Shown: piece by piece, positions 54,827-63,906 of the stretch
Numbering within the stretch: the first letter of the stretch is position 1
Layout of the letters: each line of letters opens with the position of its first letter
Origin: Stenotrophomonas lacuserhaii
GTDB lineage: Bacteria > Pseudomonadota > Gammaproteobacteria > Xanthomonadales > Xanthomonadaceae
DNA: 64,000 bases
Assembly (NCBI RefSeq): GCF_014836545.1
Contig: NZ_JACSQS010000009.1
Location: forward strand, 66,120-130,119
Reading direction: 5' to 3'
Notes under the pieces: generated by a model
Database searches by the model: none
Told to the model about the DNA's origin: nothing
The model's input: the letters and a program-made list of their open reading frames with translations, nothing else
Program-made: the position numbers and the translations under genes

Positions 54827-56366
54827 ACCGCTTCCCTGCTGTCGCTTCGGTGCCGGCCCGTTGACCATCGAAGACGTCGTCGCGCTGGCCGACCGCCGCG
54901 CGCAGGCCGTGCTCGACGATGCGCCCGGGTTCCGCGCCCGCATCCAGCGCGGCGCGGATTTCCTCGACCGCCTGCTGCGCGAGGACGGGGTGGTCTACGG
55001 GGTGACGACCGGCTACGGGGATTCCTGCACCACGGTGATCCCGCCTTCGCTGGTGGCCGAACTGCCGCACCATCTGTACACCTACCATGGCTGTGGGCTG
55101 GGTCGTTTCCTGGACGCACAGGAAACGCGCGCGGTGCTGGCGGCGCGGCTGGCGTCACTGTCGCAGGGCATGTCCGGCACCAGCGTGGCGCTGCTCGAAG
55201 GCCTCGCCACCCTGCTGCAGCATGACGTGCTGCCGCGCATTCCCGCGGAGGGTTCGGTCGGTGCAAGCGGCGACCTGACCCCGCTGTCCTACGTGGCGGC
55301 GGTGCTGTGCGGTGAGCGCGAGGTGCTGTTCGAAGGCAGTGTGCAGCCCGCCGCCGAGGTACTGCCGCGGATCGGCATGCAGCCGTTGCGGCTGCGGCCG
55401 AAGGAAGGACTGGCGCTGATGAATGGCACGGCGGTGATGACCGGCCTGGCCTGCCTGGCCTGGCAGCGCGCGGATTACCTGTGCCGCCTGGCCACGCGCC
55501 TGACCGCCTTCAACGTGCTGGCCAGCGATGGCAACGCGCACCATTTCGACGAAACGCTGTTCGCAGCCAAGCCACACCCAGGCCAGGCGCGCATCGCAGC
55601 GCGCCTGCGTGTCGATCTGCACAGCGATCGCCCGCCGCGCAACGAACAGCGCCTGCAGGACCGTTACTCGCTGCGCTGCGCCCCGCATGTCATCGGCGTA
55701 CTGGAAGACACGCTGCCGTTCCTGCGCCAGTTGATCGAGACCGAGCTCAACAGCGCCAACGACAACCCGCTGATCGACCCGGACGAAGAACGCGTCCTGC
55801 ACGGCGGCCACTTCTACGGCGGGCATATCGCGCTGGCGATGGACACGCTGAAGAACACCGTGGCCAACCTGGCCGACCTGTTGGATCGCCAGCTGGCGCT
55901 GCTGGTGGATGCGCGTTACAGCCACGGCCTGCCGGCGAACCTGTCCGCTGCGACCGGTCCGCGTGCCGCCATCAACCATGGCCTGAAGGCGCTGCAGATC
56001 AGCGTCTCGGCGTGGACCGCCGAGGCGCTGAAGAACACCCTGCCGGCGTCGGTATTCTCGCGTTCCACCGAATGCCACAACCAGGACAAGGTCAGCATGG
56101 GCACCATCGCCGCGCGCGACTGCCTGCGGGTGATCGAACTTACCGAACAGGTGGTCGCCGGCATGCTGATCGCCGCACGCCAGGCGGTGGCCCTGCGCCA
56201 GCGGGTCGGCCTGCAGGCGCAGCTGCAGGGTGAGCTGGCCGCTATGCACGATGACATCAGCCAGCGCATCACGCTGATCGAAGAAGACCGCGCGCTGGAT
56301 GGCGAGCTGCGCCAACTGCTGCAGGCCATCCGCAGCCGTCAGTGGGAGCTGTATCCCGATGCATGA
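54816..56366 (+). CDS. Aromatic amino acid ammonia-lyase (HAL/TAL family)
   Basis: A 516-residue MIO-dependent lyase. Ala150-Ser151-Gly152 in GSVGASGDLTPLSY form the prosthetic 4-methylideneimidazole-5-one, and TTGYG supplies the catalytic Tyr. The selectivity position reads His85-His86-Leu87. Bacterial tyrosine ammonia-lyases have His-Leu here, histidine lyases have SHA-like residues and phenylalanine lyases Phe-Leu. Deamination of tyrosine to 4-coumarate, a possible starter for the neighbouring AMP-ligase, is therefore inferred. It is embedded in the pigment operon with overlaps of 11 and 8 nt, so it is not a hut gene. No other hut genes are near. Confidence 0.9.
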   Translation: MPIEPLPCCRFGAGPLTIEDVVALADRRAQAVLDDAPGFRARIQRGADFLDRLLREDGVVYGVTTGYGDSCTTVIPPSLVAELPHHLYTYHGCGLGRFLDAQETRAVLAARLASLSQGMSGTSVALLEGLATLLQHDVLPRIPAEGSVGASGDLTPLSYVAAVLCGEREVLFEGSVQPAAEVLPRIGMQPLRLRPKEGLALMNGTAVMTGLACLAWQRADYLCRLATRLTAFNVLASDGNAHHFDETLFAAKPHPGQARIAARLRVDLHSDRPPRNEQRLQDRYSLRCAPHVIGVLEDTLPFLRQLIETELNSANDNPLIDPDEERVLHGGHFYGGHIALAMDTLKNTVANLADLLDRQLALLVDARYSHGLPANLSAATGPRAAINHGLKALQISVSAWTAEALKNTLPASVFSRSTECHNQDKVSMGTIAARDCLRVIELTEQVVAGMLIAARQAVALRQRVGLQAQLQGELAAMHDDISQRITLIEEDRALDGELRQLLQAIRSRQWELYPDA

Positions 56367-56775
56367 AATGGTCGAAGAGATCACCCTGGCGCCTGCCTTC
56401 CACGACTGTGACCCGATGCAGGTGGTCTGGCATGGAAACTACTTCAAGTATTTCGAGATCGCGCGCTGCGCACTGCTGCAGCGCTATGGGTACGACTATC
56501 CGCAGATGCAGGAATCGGGCTATCTGTGGCCGGTGGTGGATGCACGGGTCAAGTACGTGCGCCCACTGCGTTTCCAGCAGCAGGTGCGGGTGCGGGCAAG
56601 CATCGTCGAATGGGAAAACCGTTTGAAGATCAGCTATGAAATCTTCGACGCCGGCAGCGGTGAACGACTGACCCGCGCACACACCGTGCAGGTGGCCGTC
56701 GATGCCGCCAGCGGTGAAATGCAGTACCTGTGCCCGCCGATCCTGTGGCAGAAACTCGGAGTTCCCGCGCCATGA
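56359..56775 (+). CDS. Hot-dog acyl thioesterase (ApeK / YbgC type)
   Basis: A 138-residue 4HBT/YbgC-like thioesterase. FHDCDPMQVVWHGNYFKYFEIAR contains the catalytic Asp (HDCDPM) and the conserved HGNYFKYFE helix. It can hydrolyse acyl-ACP or acyl-CoA thioesters, here perhaps releasing or editing stalled polyene intermediates. ATG at 56359, in the last codons of the ammonia-lyase; it overlaps the next gene by 4 nt. Confidence 0.88.
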   Translation: MHEMVEEITLAPAFHDCDPMQVVWHGNYFKYFEIARCALLQRYGYDYPQMQESGYLWPVVDARVKYVRPLRFQQQVRVRASIVEWENRLKISYEIFDAGSGERLTRAHTVQVAVDAASGEMQYLCPPILWQKLGVPAP

Positions 56776-57398
56776 AGTCCCGTCATTTCCTGCGCCTGCT
56801 GGTGCTGTCCGGCCTGCTTTTCGTTTCGTTCGTGGCCGGCGCCGCCGAGGACGCGGTGCAGGCGATCGCCCGCGATGTCGCACGGCCGGCGGTGCTGCGC
56901 GGCCAGTTCAGCCAGGAAAAACAGGTCGCCGGTTTCCGCAACCCGCTGCGTTCGCAGGGCCGCTTCGTGGTGGCGCGCGAGCGCGGGGTGATCTGGACCA
57001 CGCTGAAGCCTTTCCCGTCGGAAATGGTGATCACCGCCGAGCGCATCCTCAGCCGACAGCCCGATGGCACTACCCGGGTAGAGCTGGATGCACGCCAACA
57101 GCCGGCGATGCGCTCGGTCAACGCGGTCCTGTTCGCGCTGATGAGCGGCGATGTGCAGGCACTGTCCAGCCAGTTCACGGTGGATGCGCAACGCGATGCG
57201 AAGGGCTGGGCCCTGTCACTGACACCGAAGTCGCCGATGCTGGCCAAGGCCTTCAGTTCGTTGCAGCTGCGGGGTGACCGCTACGTCCGCCAGGTCGACA
57301 TCGTGGAGGCCAGCAAGGACCGTACCCGCCTCACCTTCAGTGCCCTCACCGAGGCACCGGCCACGCTGGCGGCGGACGAGGCAGCACGCCTTGACTGA
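56772..57398 (+). CDS. LolA-like outer-membrane lipoprotein carrier (ApeL type)
   Basis: A 208-residue periplasmic protein with signal peptide (LLVLSGLLFVSFVAGAA, cleavage near 24) and a LolA-fold pattern (RGQFSQEKQVAGFRNPLRSQGRF, then a VIWTTLKPF strand). Unlike the housekeeping LolA it belongs to the DUF-type seen in APE clusters, where it probably ferries the lipidated pigment across the periplasm. The ATGA overlap with the thioesterase gene fixes the start. Confidence 0.87.
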   Translation: MKSRHFLRLLVLSGLLFVSFVAGAAEDAVQAIARDVARPAVLRGQFSQEKQVAGFRNPLRSQGRFVVARERGVIWTTLKPFPSEMVITAERILSRQPDGTTRVELDARQQPAMRSVNAVLFALMSGDVQALSSQFTVDAQRDAKGWALSLTPKSPMLAKAFSSLQLRGDRYVRQVDIVEASKDRTRLTFSALTEAPATLAADEAARLD

Positions 57399-57402
57399 TC
57401 GC

Positions 57403-59739
57403 ATGCCGCGCGCCGATACCCCCCATCGCCGCTGGCGCTGGCTGGCCCTGGCCTGGCTGCTGGTGCTGCTGGCGCTGGGCGTGCAGCAGGCCCTGCAGTG
57501 GCGGCAGCATGCGCCGATCGACACCGATATCCTCGCCTTGCTGCCCCAGGATGCGCAGGACCGGCTGCTGTCGGACGTGACCCGTCGCATCGCCGATGCG
57601 AACTCGCGCGATGTGGTGGTACTGCTGGGCAGCGCGGAGGCGGCCGCTACGTTGCGCGCGCAGGCGGCCTTCGCCGATGCGATGGCAGGCGACGCCGATG
57701 CGGCGCTGCTGCAGCCCGCCGGTGCGCTCGATGGCTGGTTCGATGAGGCACGTACCTTCTACGCGCCCTACCGTGACCGCCTGTTGACCCCCGCACAGCG
57801 CGACACCCTGCAGCACACCGCACTGGATGCGTTGGCGCAACAGGCGTTGGCCCGGCTGTACGGGCCCATGGGCGGACCACGGCTGACCGCCTGGTTGCAG
57901 GATCCGCTGGGCCTGTGGCCGGCCTGGTGGCAGCAGCAGGCGAAGGCGGCCGGCCTGCGACTGGGTGAGGACGGCCTGCTGCAGGCAGACGGAAAGCAGT
58001 GGGTGGTGCTGCGCTTTGACACCCGCGATTCGGCATTCCAGCTGGATGGCGAACCGCATATCGGCGCGCTGCTGGAACGCGCGGGGCAGGCCGCGACCGC
58101 CGCCACGCCCGGCCTGGAGATCCTGCATGCCGGGGTGCCGCTGCATGCCGAAGCCGCGGCGGTGCAGGCCAACCGCGAGATCAACACCATCGGCTGGGGC
58201 TCGCTGGCTGCGGTGCTGCTGCTGGTGTGGCTGGCGTTCCGTTCGCTGCGCCCGATCCTGCTGGTGGCGATGTCGCTGCTGGTCGGCTGCGGCGTGGCGT
58301 TGGCCGTGACCGTGCTGGTGTTCGGCAAGGTGCATCTGCTGACGCTGGTGTTCGGTGCCTCGCTGGTGGGCGTGGCCGAAGACTATGGCATCCATTGGTT
58401 CGCCTCGCGCCAGGCAGCGCCGCGGCAGAGTCGCTGGTCCCTGCTGCGCCATCTGCTGCCCGGCCTGTGGCTGGCGCTGCTGACCAGCGCCCTGGCCTAT
58501 CTGGCGCTGGCGGTCACCCCGTTCCCCGGGCTGCGCCAGATGGCACTGTTCTCGGTGGTCGGGCTGGCGGCTGCGTTCGTCACGGTGATCCTGTGGTTCC
58601 CGTGGCTGGATGGTGGAACGGTACGCCAGACGCGCTTCTCGCATTGGCTGGGCAACACGCTGCAGCGCTGGCCGCGGCTGCGCGGCCGGTCGCTGGGCGG
58701 TGTGATCGCCACGCTGTTGCTGTTCTCCGCCGGCGGCATGCTGTTCCTGCACGTGGATGATGACCTGCGCAGCCTGCAGTCTTCGCCGCCGGCGCTGATG
58801 GAACAGCAGATCCGCATTTCGCGCCTGCTCGGCATGCCCAGCCCGGCGCAGTTCTTCCTGGTGCAGGGCGCCGATGCCGGCCAGCTGCTGCAGCGCGAAG
58901 AAGCCTTGACCGTGCGCCTGCGCGCACTGGAAGGGCAAGGCCGCATCGGCAGCCACCGCGCGCTGAGTGACTGGTTGCCGTCTCCGTCGCAGCAGGATGC
59001 CGATGCCCGGCTGGCCGCGCAGGCCGAGTCGGCCGTGCTGCAGGCGGTTGGCGCGGTCAGTGGCGAGGCGCTGCAGCGACCGACATTCGCCCGCACCCCG
59101 ATCGACCTGCAGGCCTTCCTCGCTTCGCCGGCCTCGGCCCCGTTCCGTTCGTTGTGGATCGGCGCACTGGGCGAGGGCGTGGCCAGCGTGGTGCTGGTCG
59201 ATGACCTGTCGCAGCCGCGTGCGTTGGCCGACCTCGACCAGGCCGGCGCCGGCCTGCCCGGCGTGCGCTGGGTCGACCGCACCGCCGATTTCTCGCGCCT
59301 GCTGGGGCATTACCGCAAGCTGATGAGCGGCATGCTGCTGGCGGGTATCGCGCTGGTGTTCGCCGCGTTGTGGTGGCGCTATCGCCGTCATGCCTGGCGG
59401 GTGATCGTGCCCACCCTGCTCGCCGGCAGCCTGACGCTTGCCGTGCTGGCCCTGCTTGGTCATCCGCTGCAGTTGTTCAACGTGCTGGCATTGATGCTGC
59501 TGCTGGGCATGGGCATCGACTACGGCATCTTCCTGCTGGAACACCGTGGCGATCCCAGCGCCTGGGTCGCGGTGTGCGTGGGTGCGGCCAGTACCTGGCT
59601 TTCGTTCGGCCTGCTCGGGCTTTCCAACACCCCGGCGCTGCGCGCCTTCGGCATGACCCTGCTGCTCGGCATCGGCCTGGTATGGCTGCTGTCGCCGCTG
59701 TTCCGCCCCGCACCGCCTACAACGACAGGAACCCCGTGA
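57403..59739 (+). CDS. MMPL/RND-type exporter (ApeM type)
   Basis: A 778-residue membrane transporter with two halves of about six helices each and large periplasmic loops. GVAEDYGIHWF and GMGIDYGIFLLEH are the paired GxxxDY motifs in the fourth helices that carry the proton-relay Asp in MMPL proteins. It probably extracts the pigment or its lipid precursor from the inner membrane and hands it to the LolA-like carrier. ATG 57403 is preferred; TTG 57391, four codons earlier, is possible. The next gene starts 1 bp after its stop. Confidence 0.88.
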   Translation: MPRADTPHRRWRWLALAWLLVLLALGVQQALQWRQHAPIDTDILALLPQDAQDRLLSDVTRRIADANSRDVVVLLGSAEAAATLRAQAAFADAMAGDADAALLQPAGALDGWFDEARTFYAPYRDRLLTPAQRDTLQHTALDALAQQALARLYGPMGGPRLTAWLQDPLGLWPAWWQQQAKAAGLRLGEDGLLQADGKQWVVLRFDTRDSAFQLDGEPHIGALLERAGQAATAATPGLEILHAGVPLHAEAAAVQANREINTIGWGSLAAVLLLVWLAFRSLRPILLVAMSLLVGCGVALAVTVLVFGKVHLLTLVFGASLVGVAEDYGIHWFASRQAAPRQSRWSLLRHLLPGLWLALLTSALAYLALAVTPFPGLRQMALFSVVGLAAAFVTVILWFPWLDGGTVRQTRFSHWLGNTLQRWPRLRGRSLGGVIATLLLFSAGGMLFLHVDDDLRSLQSSPPALMEQQIRISRLLGMPSPAQFFLVQGADAGQLLQREEALTVRLRALEGQGRIGSHRALSDWLPSPSQQDADARLAAQAESAVLQAVGAVSGEALQRPTFARTPIDLQAFLASPASAPFRSLWIGALGEGVASVVLVDDLSQPRALADLDQAGAGLPGVRWVDRTADFSRLLGHYRKLMSGMLLAGIALVFAALWWRYRRHAWRVIVPTLLAGSLTLAVLALLGHPLQLFNVLALMLLLGMGIDYGIFLLEHRGDPSAWVAVCVGAASTWLSFGLLGLSNTPALRAFGMTLLLGIGLVWLLSPLFRPAPPTTTGTP

Positions 59740-59740
59740 C

Positions 59741-60289
59741 ATGAGCCGCCTGCTGCCTGCGATCCTGCTCACCCTGTTGCTCGCCGCCTGCGCCGGCCCG
59801 CCGGTGCGTACCGATGCGGCGCTGCCGCCGCTGCGCCTGTCACCGGCCAGCCTGCAGGGAACCCTCGCTTTGCAGCAACAGCTGCATTTCCGCTTCGGTC
59901 GCGCCGAACGCGACCTGGATGCGCTGCTTGAAGCCGATGCCGACCAGGTGCAGCTGCTGGTGCAGGCGATGGGCCAGACCGGCTTCCGCGTGCAGTGGGA
60001 TGGACAGAACCTGCAGGAACAGCGCGCTGCCTGGTTGCCCAGGCAGGTACGTGCCGACCGCGTGCTGGACGACCTGCAGTTCGCGCTGTGGCCGACCACG
60101 GCGATTGCCGCAGTGCTGACCGACGGCTGGCAGGTGGTCGACGATGGCCGCGTGCGCCGGCTGCAGCGTGGCGGGGTCGAGGCCCTGCGGCTGCAGCGCA
60201 ACGACGATGGCAGCCTGCAGCTGGACAACCGCATCGAAGGCTATTCGTTGACCATCCGTTCGGTGCCTACCGGCGAGCAAGCCCCATGA
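59741..60289 (+). CDS. DUF3261 outer-membrane lipoprotein (ApeN type)
   Basis: A 182-residue predicted lipoprotein with lipobox LAAC (Cys17). The body is beta-rich (LQQQLHFRFGRAERDLDALLE, VQWDGQNLQEQRA, RNDDGSLQLDNRIEGYSLTI) as in DUF3261 proteins of APE clusters. Together with the LolA-like protein and the MMPL exporter it may form a dedicated Lol-like route, with this protein as the LolB counterpart at the outer membrane. It overlaps the ketosynthase gene by 4 nt. Confidence 0.83.
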   Translation: MSRLLPAILLTLLLAACAGPPVRTDAALPPLRLSPASLQGTLALQQQLHFRFGRAERDLDALLEADADQVQLLVQAMGQTGFRVQWDGQNLQEQRAAWLPRQVRADRVLDDLQFALWPTTAIAAVLTDGWQVVDDGRVRRLQRGGVEALRLQRNDDGSLQLDNRIEGYSLTIRSVPTGEQAP

Positions 60290-61479
60290 GCGCGTCGATT
60301 TTCCTCAACGACATGGGCATCGTCTGCGCGCTCGGCGCCGGCCGCGCACCGGTCGCCGCCGGCCTGTTCGCCGACCACCCCGGTGGGCTGAGCGACTGCG
60401 ACGACGTGCTGCCCGGACGCACCCTGGCGCTGGGCCGGGTGCAGGCCACGCTGTCGGATCTGTCGGCGCTGCCCACCGCGCTGCGCGGCCGCAACAATGC
60501 CTTGTTGGACCTTGCGCTGGAACAGATCGCCCCCGCCGTACAGGCCGCCATCGAGCGTTACGGTGCCGGGCGGGTCGCGGTGGTCATCGGTACCAGCACC
60601 TCCGGCATCGGCGAAACCGAGCCGGCCCTGCGTGCGCGCGAGGAGAGCGGTCGCTGGCCGGACAGCTTCGCCTATGGCCAGCAGGAGATGGGCAGCGCGG
60701 CGGCATTCGTGCGCCATCGCAGCGGTGCAACGGGACCGGCGTGGACGCTGTCCACTGCCTGCTCTTCAGGTGCCAAGGCGATGGCTTCGGCGGCGCGCCT
60801 GCTGCGCGCGGGCATCGTCGAGGCGGTGATCGCCGGCGGTGCCGATTCGCTCTGCCGCTTCACCGTGGCCGGTTTCAATGCGCTGGAATCGATCTCCGCC
60901 ACCCGCTGCCTGCCGTTCTCGGCAACGCGGGCGGGCATCAACATCGGCGAAGGGGCCGCGCTGTTCCTGCTGACCCGCGAGCCGGGCCCGGTACAGCTTG
61001 CCGGCTGGGGCGAAAGCTCGGACGCCCACCACATGTCCGCCCCTGAACCGAGTGGTGCCGGTGCCATCGCGGCGATGCGCGAGGCGCTGGAGCGCGCCGG
61101 CTGGGCACCGACGGACGTGGACTACATCAACCTGCATGGCACGGCCACCCGCCACAACGATGCGATGGAATCGCGTGCGGTACATGCAGTGCTGGGCGGG
61201 CAGGTCGCGGCCAGTTCCACCAAGCCGCTGACCGGCCACGCACTGGGCGCGTCCGGGGCGATCGAAGCGGCGTTGTGCTGGATCGCGCTGGCGGACAACC
61301 CCGCCCACCGCCTGCCACCGCACTGGTGGGATGGCCAGCCTGATCCGCAGCTGCCCGCGCTGGCCCTGGTGGCGCCGGGCACCGTGGCGGCCGGCCCCCT
61401 GCAGCGCCTCCTCAGCAGTTCGTTCGCCTTTGGTGGCAGCAATGCCGTGCTGGCCCTGCAGCGGACGCCCGGCGCATGA
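60286..61479 (+). CDS. Beta-ketoacyl-ACP synthase (ApeO type)
   Basis: A 397-residue KAS I/II-type condensing enzyme. The nucleophile is Cys159 in STACSSG. His284 (LHGTAT) and His318 with Lys313 (KPLTGH) complete the active site, and FGGSN closes the fold. It carries out decarboxylative condensation with malonyl-ACP in polyene chain extension, or an early priming step. It is divergent from the second ketosynthase (416 residues) at the end of the cluster, so they probably act at different steps. Overlap of 4 nt with the dehydratase gene. Confidence 0.92.
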   Translation: MSASIFLNDMGIVCALGAGRAPVAAGLFADHPGGLSDCDDVLPGRTLALGRVQATLSDLSALPTALRGRNNALLDLALEQIAPAVQAAIERYGAGRVAVVIGTSTSGIGETEPALRAREESGRWPDSFAYGQQEMGSAAAFVRHRSGATGPAWTLSTACSSGAKAMASAARLLRAGIVEAVIAGGADSLCRFTVAGFNALESISATRCLPFSATRAGINIGEGAALFLLTREPGPVQLAGWGESSDAHHMSAPEPSGAGAIAAMREALERAGWAPTDVDYINLHGTATRHNDAMESRAVHAVLGGQVAASSTKPLTGHALGASGAIEAALCWIALADNPAHRLPPHWWDGQPDPQLPALALVAPGTVAAGPLQRLLSSSFAFGGSNAVLALQRTPGA

Positions 61480-61928
61480 GGATCCATCCGATCCAGGACG
61501 TGGTACCGCACCGTGGCAGCGCCCTGCTGCTGGAGCAGGTGCTGCGCTGGGACGAGGACAGCATCGAGGTGGCGCTGGTGGTCCCGGCCTCGGGCCTGTT
61601 CAACCAGGCCGACGGCGTGCCCGCCTGGATCGGCATCGAGTACATGGCACAGGCCATCGCGGCGTGGGCGGGCTGCCGCGCGCGGCGTGACGGTCGCCCG
61701 CCGCGGATCGGTTTCCTGCTTGGCAGTCGCCGCTACAGCAGCCAGGTTTCCGTGTTCCCGGCCGGTACCGCGCTGGTGGTCCACGCGCGGCGCGAACTGA
61801 TGGGTGACAATGGGCTGGGAATGTTCGCCTGCCGTATCAGTGCGGGCACCGAGACATGGGTGGACGCCAACGTATCGGTGTTCGAACCGGCCGATGCGCA
61901 GGCTTACCTGGAGAGTGGAAACGCATGA
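61476..61928 (+). CDS. Hot-dog 3-hydroxyacyl-ACP dehydratase (ApeP type)
   Basis: A 150-residue FabZ-like hot-dog protein. VVPHRGSALLLEQV carries the catalytic His (PHR motif, the third position changed from the common P-F) and WIGIEYMAQAIAAW the catalytic Glu helix. With the dehydratase domain fused to the ligase, the cluster has two hot-dog dehydratases, as in the E. coli ApeI/ApeP pair, which are reported to work as a heterodimer. It couples to the ketoreductase by a 4-nt overlap. Confidence 0.9.
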   Translation: MRIHPIQDVVPHRGSALLLEQVLRWDEDSIEVALVVPASGLFNQADGVPAWIGIEYMAQAIAAWAGCRARRDGRPPRIGFLLGSRRYSSQVSVFPAGTALVVHARRELMGDNGLGMFACRISAGTETWVDANVSVFEPADAQAYLESGNA

Positions 61929-62656
61929 CAGCCCATCTTGCCGTGCTGGTGACCGGTGCAAGCCGCGGCATCGGCCGCGCGATCGCCCTGCGCGCTGCCC
62001 GCGATGGCTTCGATGTGGCGGTGCACTGCCGGAGCCGCATCGACGAAGCGCAGGTCGTGGTCGCGGAGATCATCGCGATGGGCCGGCAGGCGCGCGTACT
62101 TGCCTTCGACATCAGTGACCGCGCCGCCGCGCGCACCGCGCTGGAAGCCGACGTGGCCGCCCATGGCGCGTACTACGGCGTGGTATGCAATGCCGGCATC
62201 GCCCGCGACGGAGCCTTCCCCGCGCTCAGCGAAGCGGATTGGGACCAGGTGCTGCATACCAACCTGGATGGGTTCTACAACGTGCTGCATCCGCTGGTGA
62301 TGCCGATGGTGCGGCGCCGCCAGCCCGGCCGCATCGTCACCCTGGCCTCCGTGTCCGGGCTGATCGGCAACCGCGGCCAGGTCAACTACAGCGCCGCCAA
62401 GGCCGGCATCATCGGTGCCACCAAGGCGCTGGCGCTGGAACTGGCCAGTCGCCGGATCACCGTCAACTGCGTGGCACCCGGGCTGGTCGATACCGAGATG
62501 CTGGACGCCGAAGTGGTCGAGCACGCGCTCAAGCTGGTTCCCGCCGGCCGTGTCGGCACGCCGGACGAAGTAGCCGCGGCGGTATCGTTCCTGCTGTCGG
62601 CCGATGCCGGTTACATCACCCGCCAGGTGATCTCGGTCAACGGAGGCCTGGCCTGA
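61925..62656 (+). CDS. 3-oxoacyl-ACP reductase (FabG-like, ApeQ type)
   Basis: A 243-residue classical SDR. TGASRGIG at residues 10-17 binds NADPH, and Ser (LASVSG), Tyr155 and Lys159 (NYSAAK) form the catalytic set. It ends in NGGLA. It reduces the beta-keto group after each condensation in the polyene cycle. There is no enoyl reductase in the cluster, consistent with a fully conjugated product. The last base overlaps the ATG of the second ketosynthase. Confidence 0.93.
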   Translation: MTAHLAVLVTGASRGIGRAIALRAARDGFDVAVHCRSRIDEAQVVVAEIIAMGRQARVLAFDISDRAAARTALEADVAAHGAYYGVVCNAGIARDGAFPALSEADWDQVLHTNLDGFYNVLHPLVMPMVRRRQPGRIVTLASVSGLIGNRGQVNYSAAKAGIIGATKALALELASRRITVNCVAPGLVDTEMLDAEVVEHALKLVPAGRVGTPDEVAAAVSFLLSADAGYITRQVISVNGGLA

Positions 62657-63906
62657 TGCAGCGCGAAGGACGCCGCGTGGTGGTTACCGGCGCAGCGGCG
62701 ATCAGCCCGCTGGGGCAGGACTGGCCGAGCATCCACGCGCGCCTGCGTTCGCTGCGCAACGCCGTGCGCGCGATGCCGGAGTGGGATGTCTACGAAGGGC
62801 TGAACACCCGGCTGGCCGCACCGGCCGAGGCGTTCGAGCTGCCACCGCACTACAACCGCAAGACCACCCGTTCGATGGGGCGCGTGGCGCTGATGGCCGT
62901 GCGCGCCAGCGAACTGGCGCTGCAGCAGGCCGGCCTGATCGATCATCCGGTGCTGCATGGCGGGCGCACCGGCGTGTCCTATGGGTCCTCCGCAGGCAGC
63001 CATGAGGCGATCAGTGAGTTCGGCCGCATGCTCAACAGCTTCACCACCGCCGGCATCACCGCCACCACCTACCTGAAGATGATGAGCCATACCGCACCGG
63101 TGAACATCGGGGTGTTCTTCGGCCTGAGCGGGCGCATCCACACGACGTCCAGCGCGTGCACGTCCGGCAGCCAGGGCATCGGCGAAGCCTACGAAACGAT
63201 CCGCGCCGGTCGCCAGACGGTGATGCTGGCCGGTGGCGCCGAGCAGCTGGACGCCACGGCGGCCGCGGTGTTCGACACCCTGTATGCCACCAGCGTGCGC
63301 AATGACGCGCCGCAGACCACGCCGCGCCCGTTCGATGCCGGCCGCGATGGGCTGGTGCTGGGCGAAGGTGCCTGCACCCTGGTGCTGGAGGAGCGCCAGC
63401 ATGCGCTGCAGCGCGGAGCGCCGATCCTGGCCGAAGTACGCGGCTACGGCAGCAACAGCGACGGCCAGCACGTGACCCAGCCGAGCAGCCCGACCATGGC
63501 GCGCGCCATGCAGCTGGCGCTGGACGACGCCGGTCTGGCGCCGTCGCAGATCGGTTACATCAACGCCCATGGCACGGCCACCGACCATGGTGACATTGCT
63601 GAAAGCCAGGCCACGGCCGCCGTGTTCGGGGCGGGCGTGCCGATCAGCTCGCTGAAGGGCTACGTCGGCCACATGCTGGGTGCCTGCGGCGCGTTCGAAG
63701 CCTGGCTGAGCATCGAGATGATGCGCGCGGGCTGGTTCGCCCCCACCTTGAACCTGGATCAGGTGGACCCGCGCTGCGCTCCGTTGGACCATGTTCGCGG
63801 ACAAGGTCGCACGCTGCAGGTCGACCATGTGATGAGCAACAATTTCGCCTTCGGCGGGATCAACACCTCGCTGGTGTTCGCCCGTCATCCACTGGCCGAA
63901 GACTGA
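62656..63906 (+). CDS. Beta-ketoacyl-ACP synthase II-like (ApeR type)
   Basis: A 416-residue FabF-type condensing enzyme with Cys168 (TTSSACTSGSQ), His305 (NAHGTATDHGD) and His339 (GYVGHMLGACGAFE). These features and the TSGS loop distinguish it from the KAS at 60286. In APE systems this enzyme is the main elongating synthase and pairs with the chain-length-factor-like protein encoded at 48812. It is the last gene before the window ends. No brominase/halogenase gene, as in xanthomonadin producers, is within the window. Confidence 0.93.
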   Translation: MQREGRRVVVTGAAAISPLGQDWPSIHARLRSLRNAVRAMPEWDVYEGLNTRLAAPAEAFELPPHYNRKTTRSMGRVALMAVRASELALQQAGLIDHPVLHGGRTGVSYGSSAGSHEAISEFGRMLNSFTTAGITATTYLKMMSHTAPVNIGVFFGLSGRIHTTSSACTSGSQGIGEAYETIRAGRQTVMLAGGAEQLDATAAAVFDTLYATSVRNDAPQTTPRPFDAGRDGLVLGEGACTLVLEERQHALQRGAPILAEVRGYGSNSDGQHVTQPSSPTMARAMQLALDDAGLAPSQIGYINAHGTATDHGDIAESQATAAVFGAGVPISSLKGYVGHMLGACGAFEAWLSIEMMRAGWFAPTLNLDQVDPRCAPLDHVRGQGRTLQVDHVMSNNFAFGGINTSLVFARHPLAED

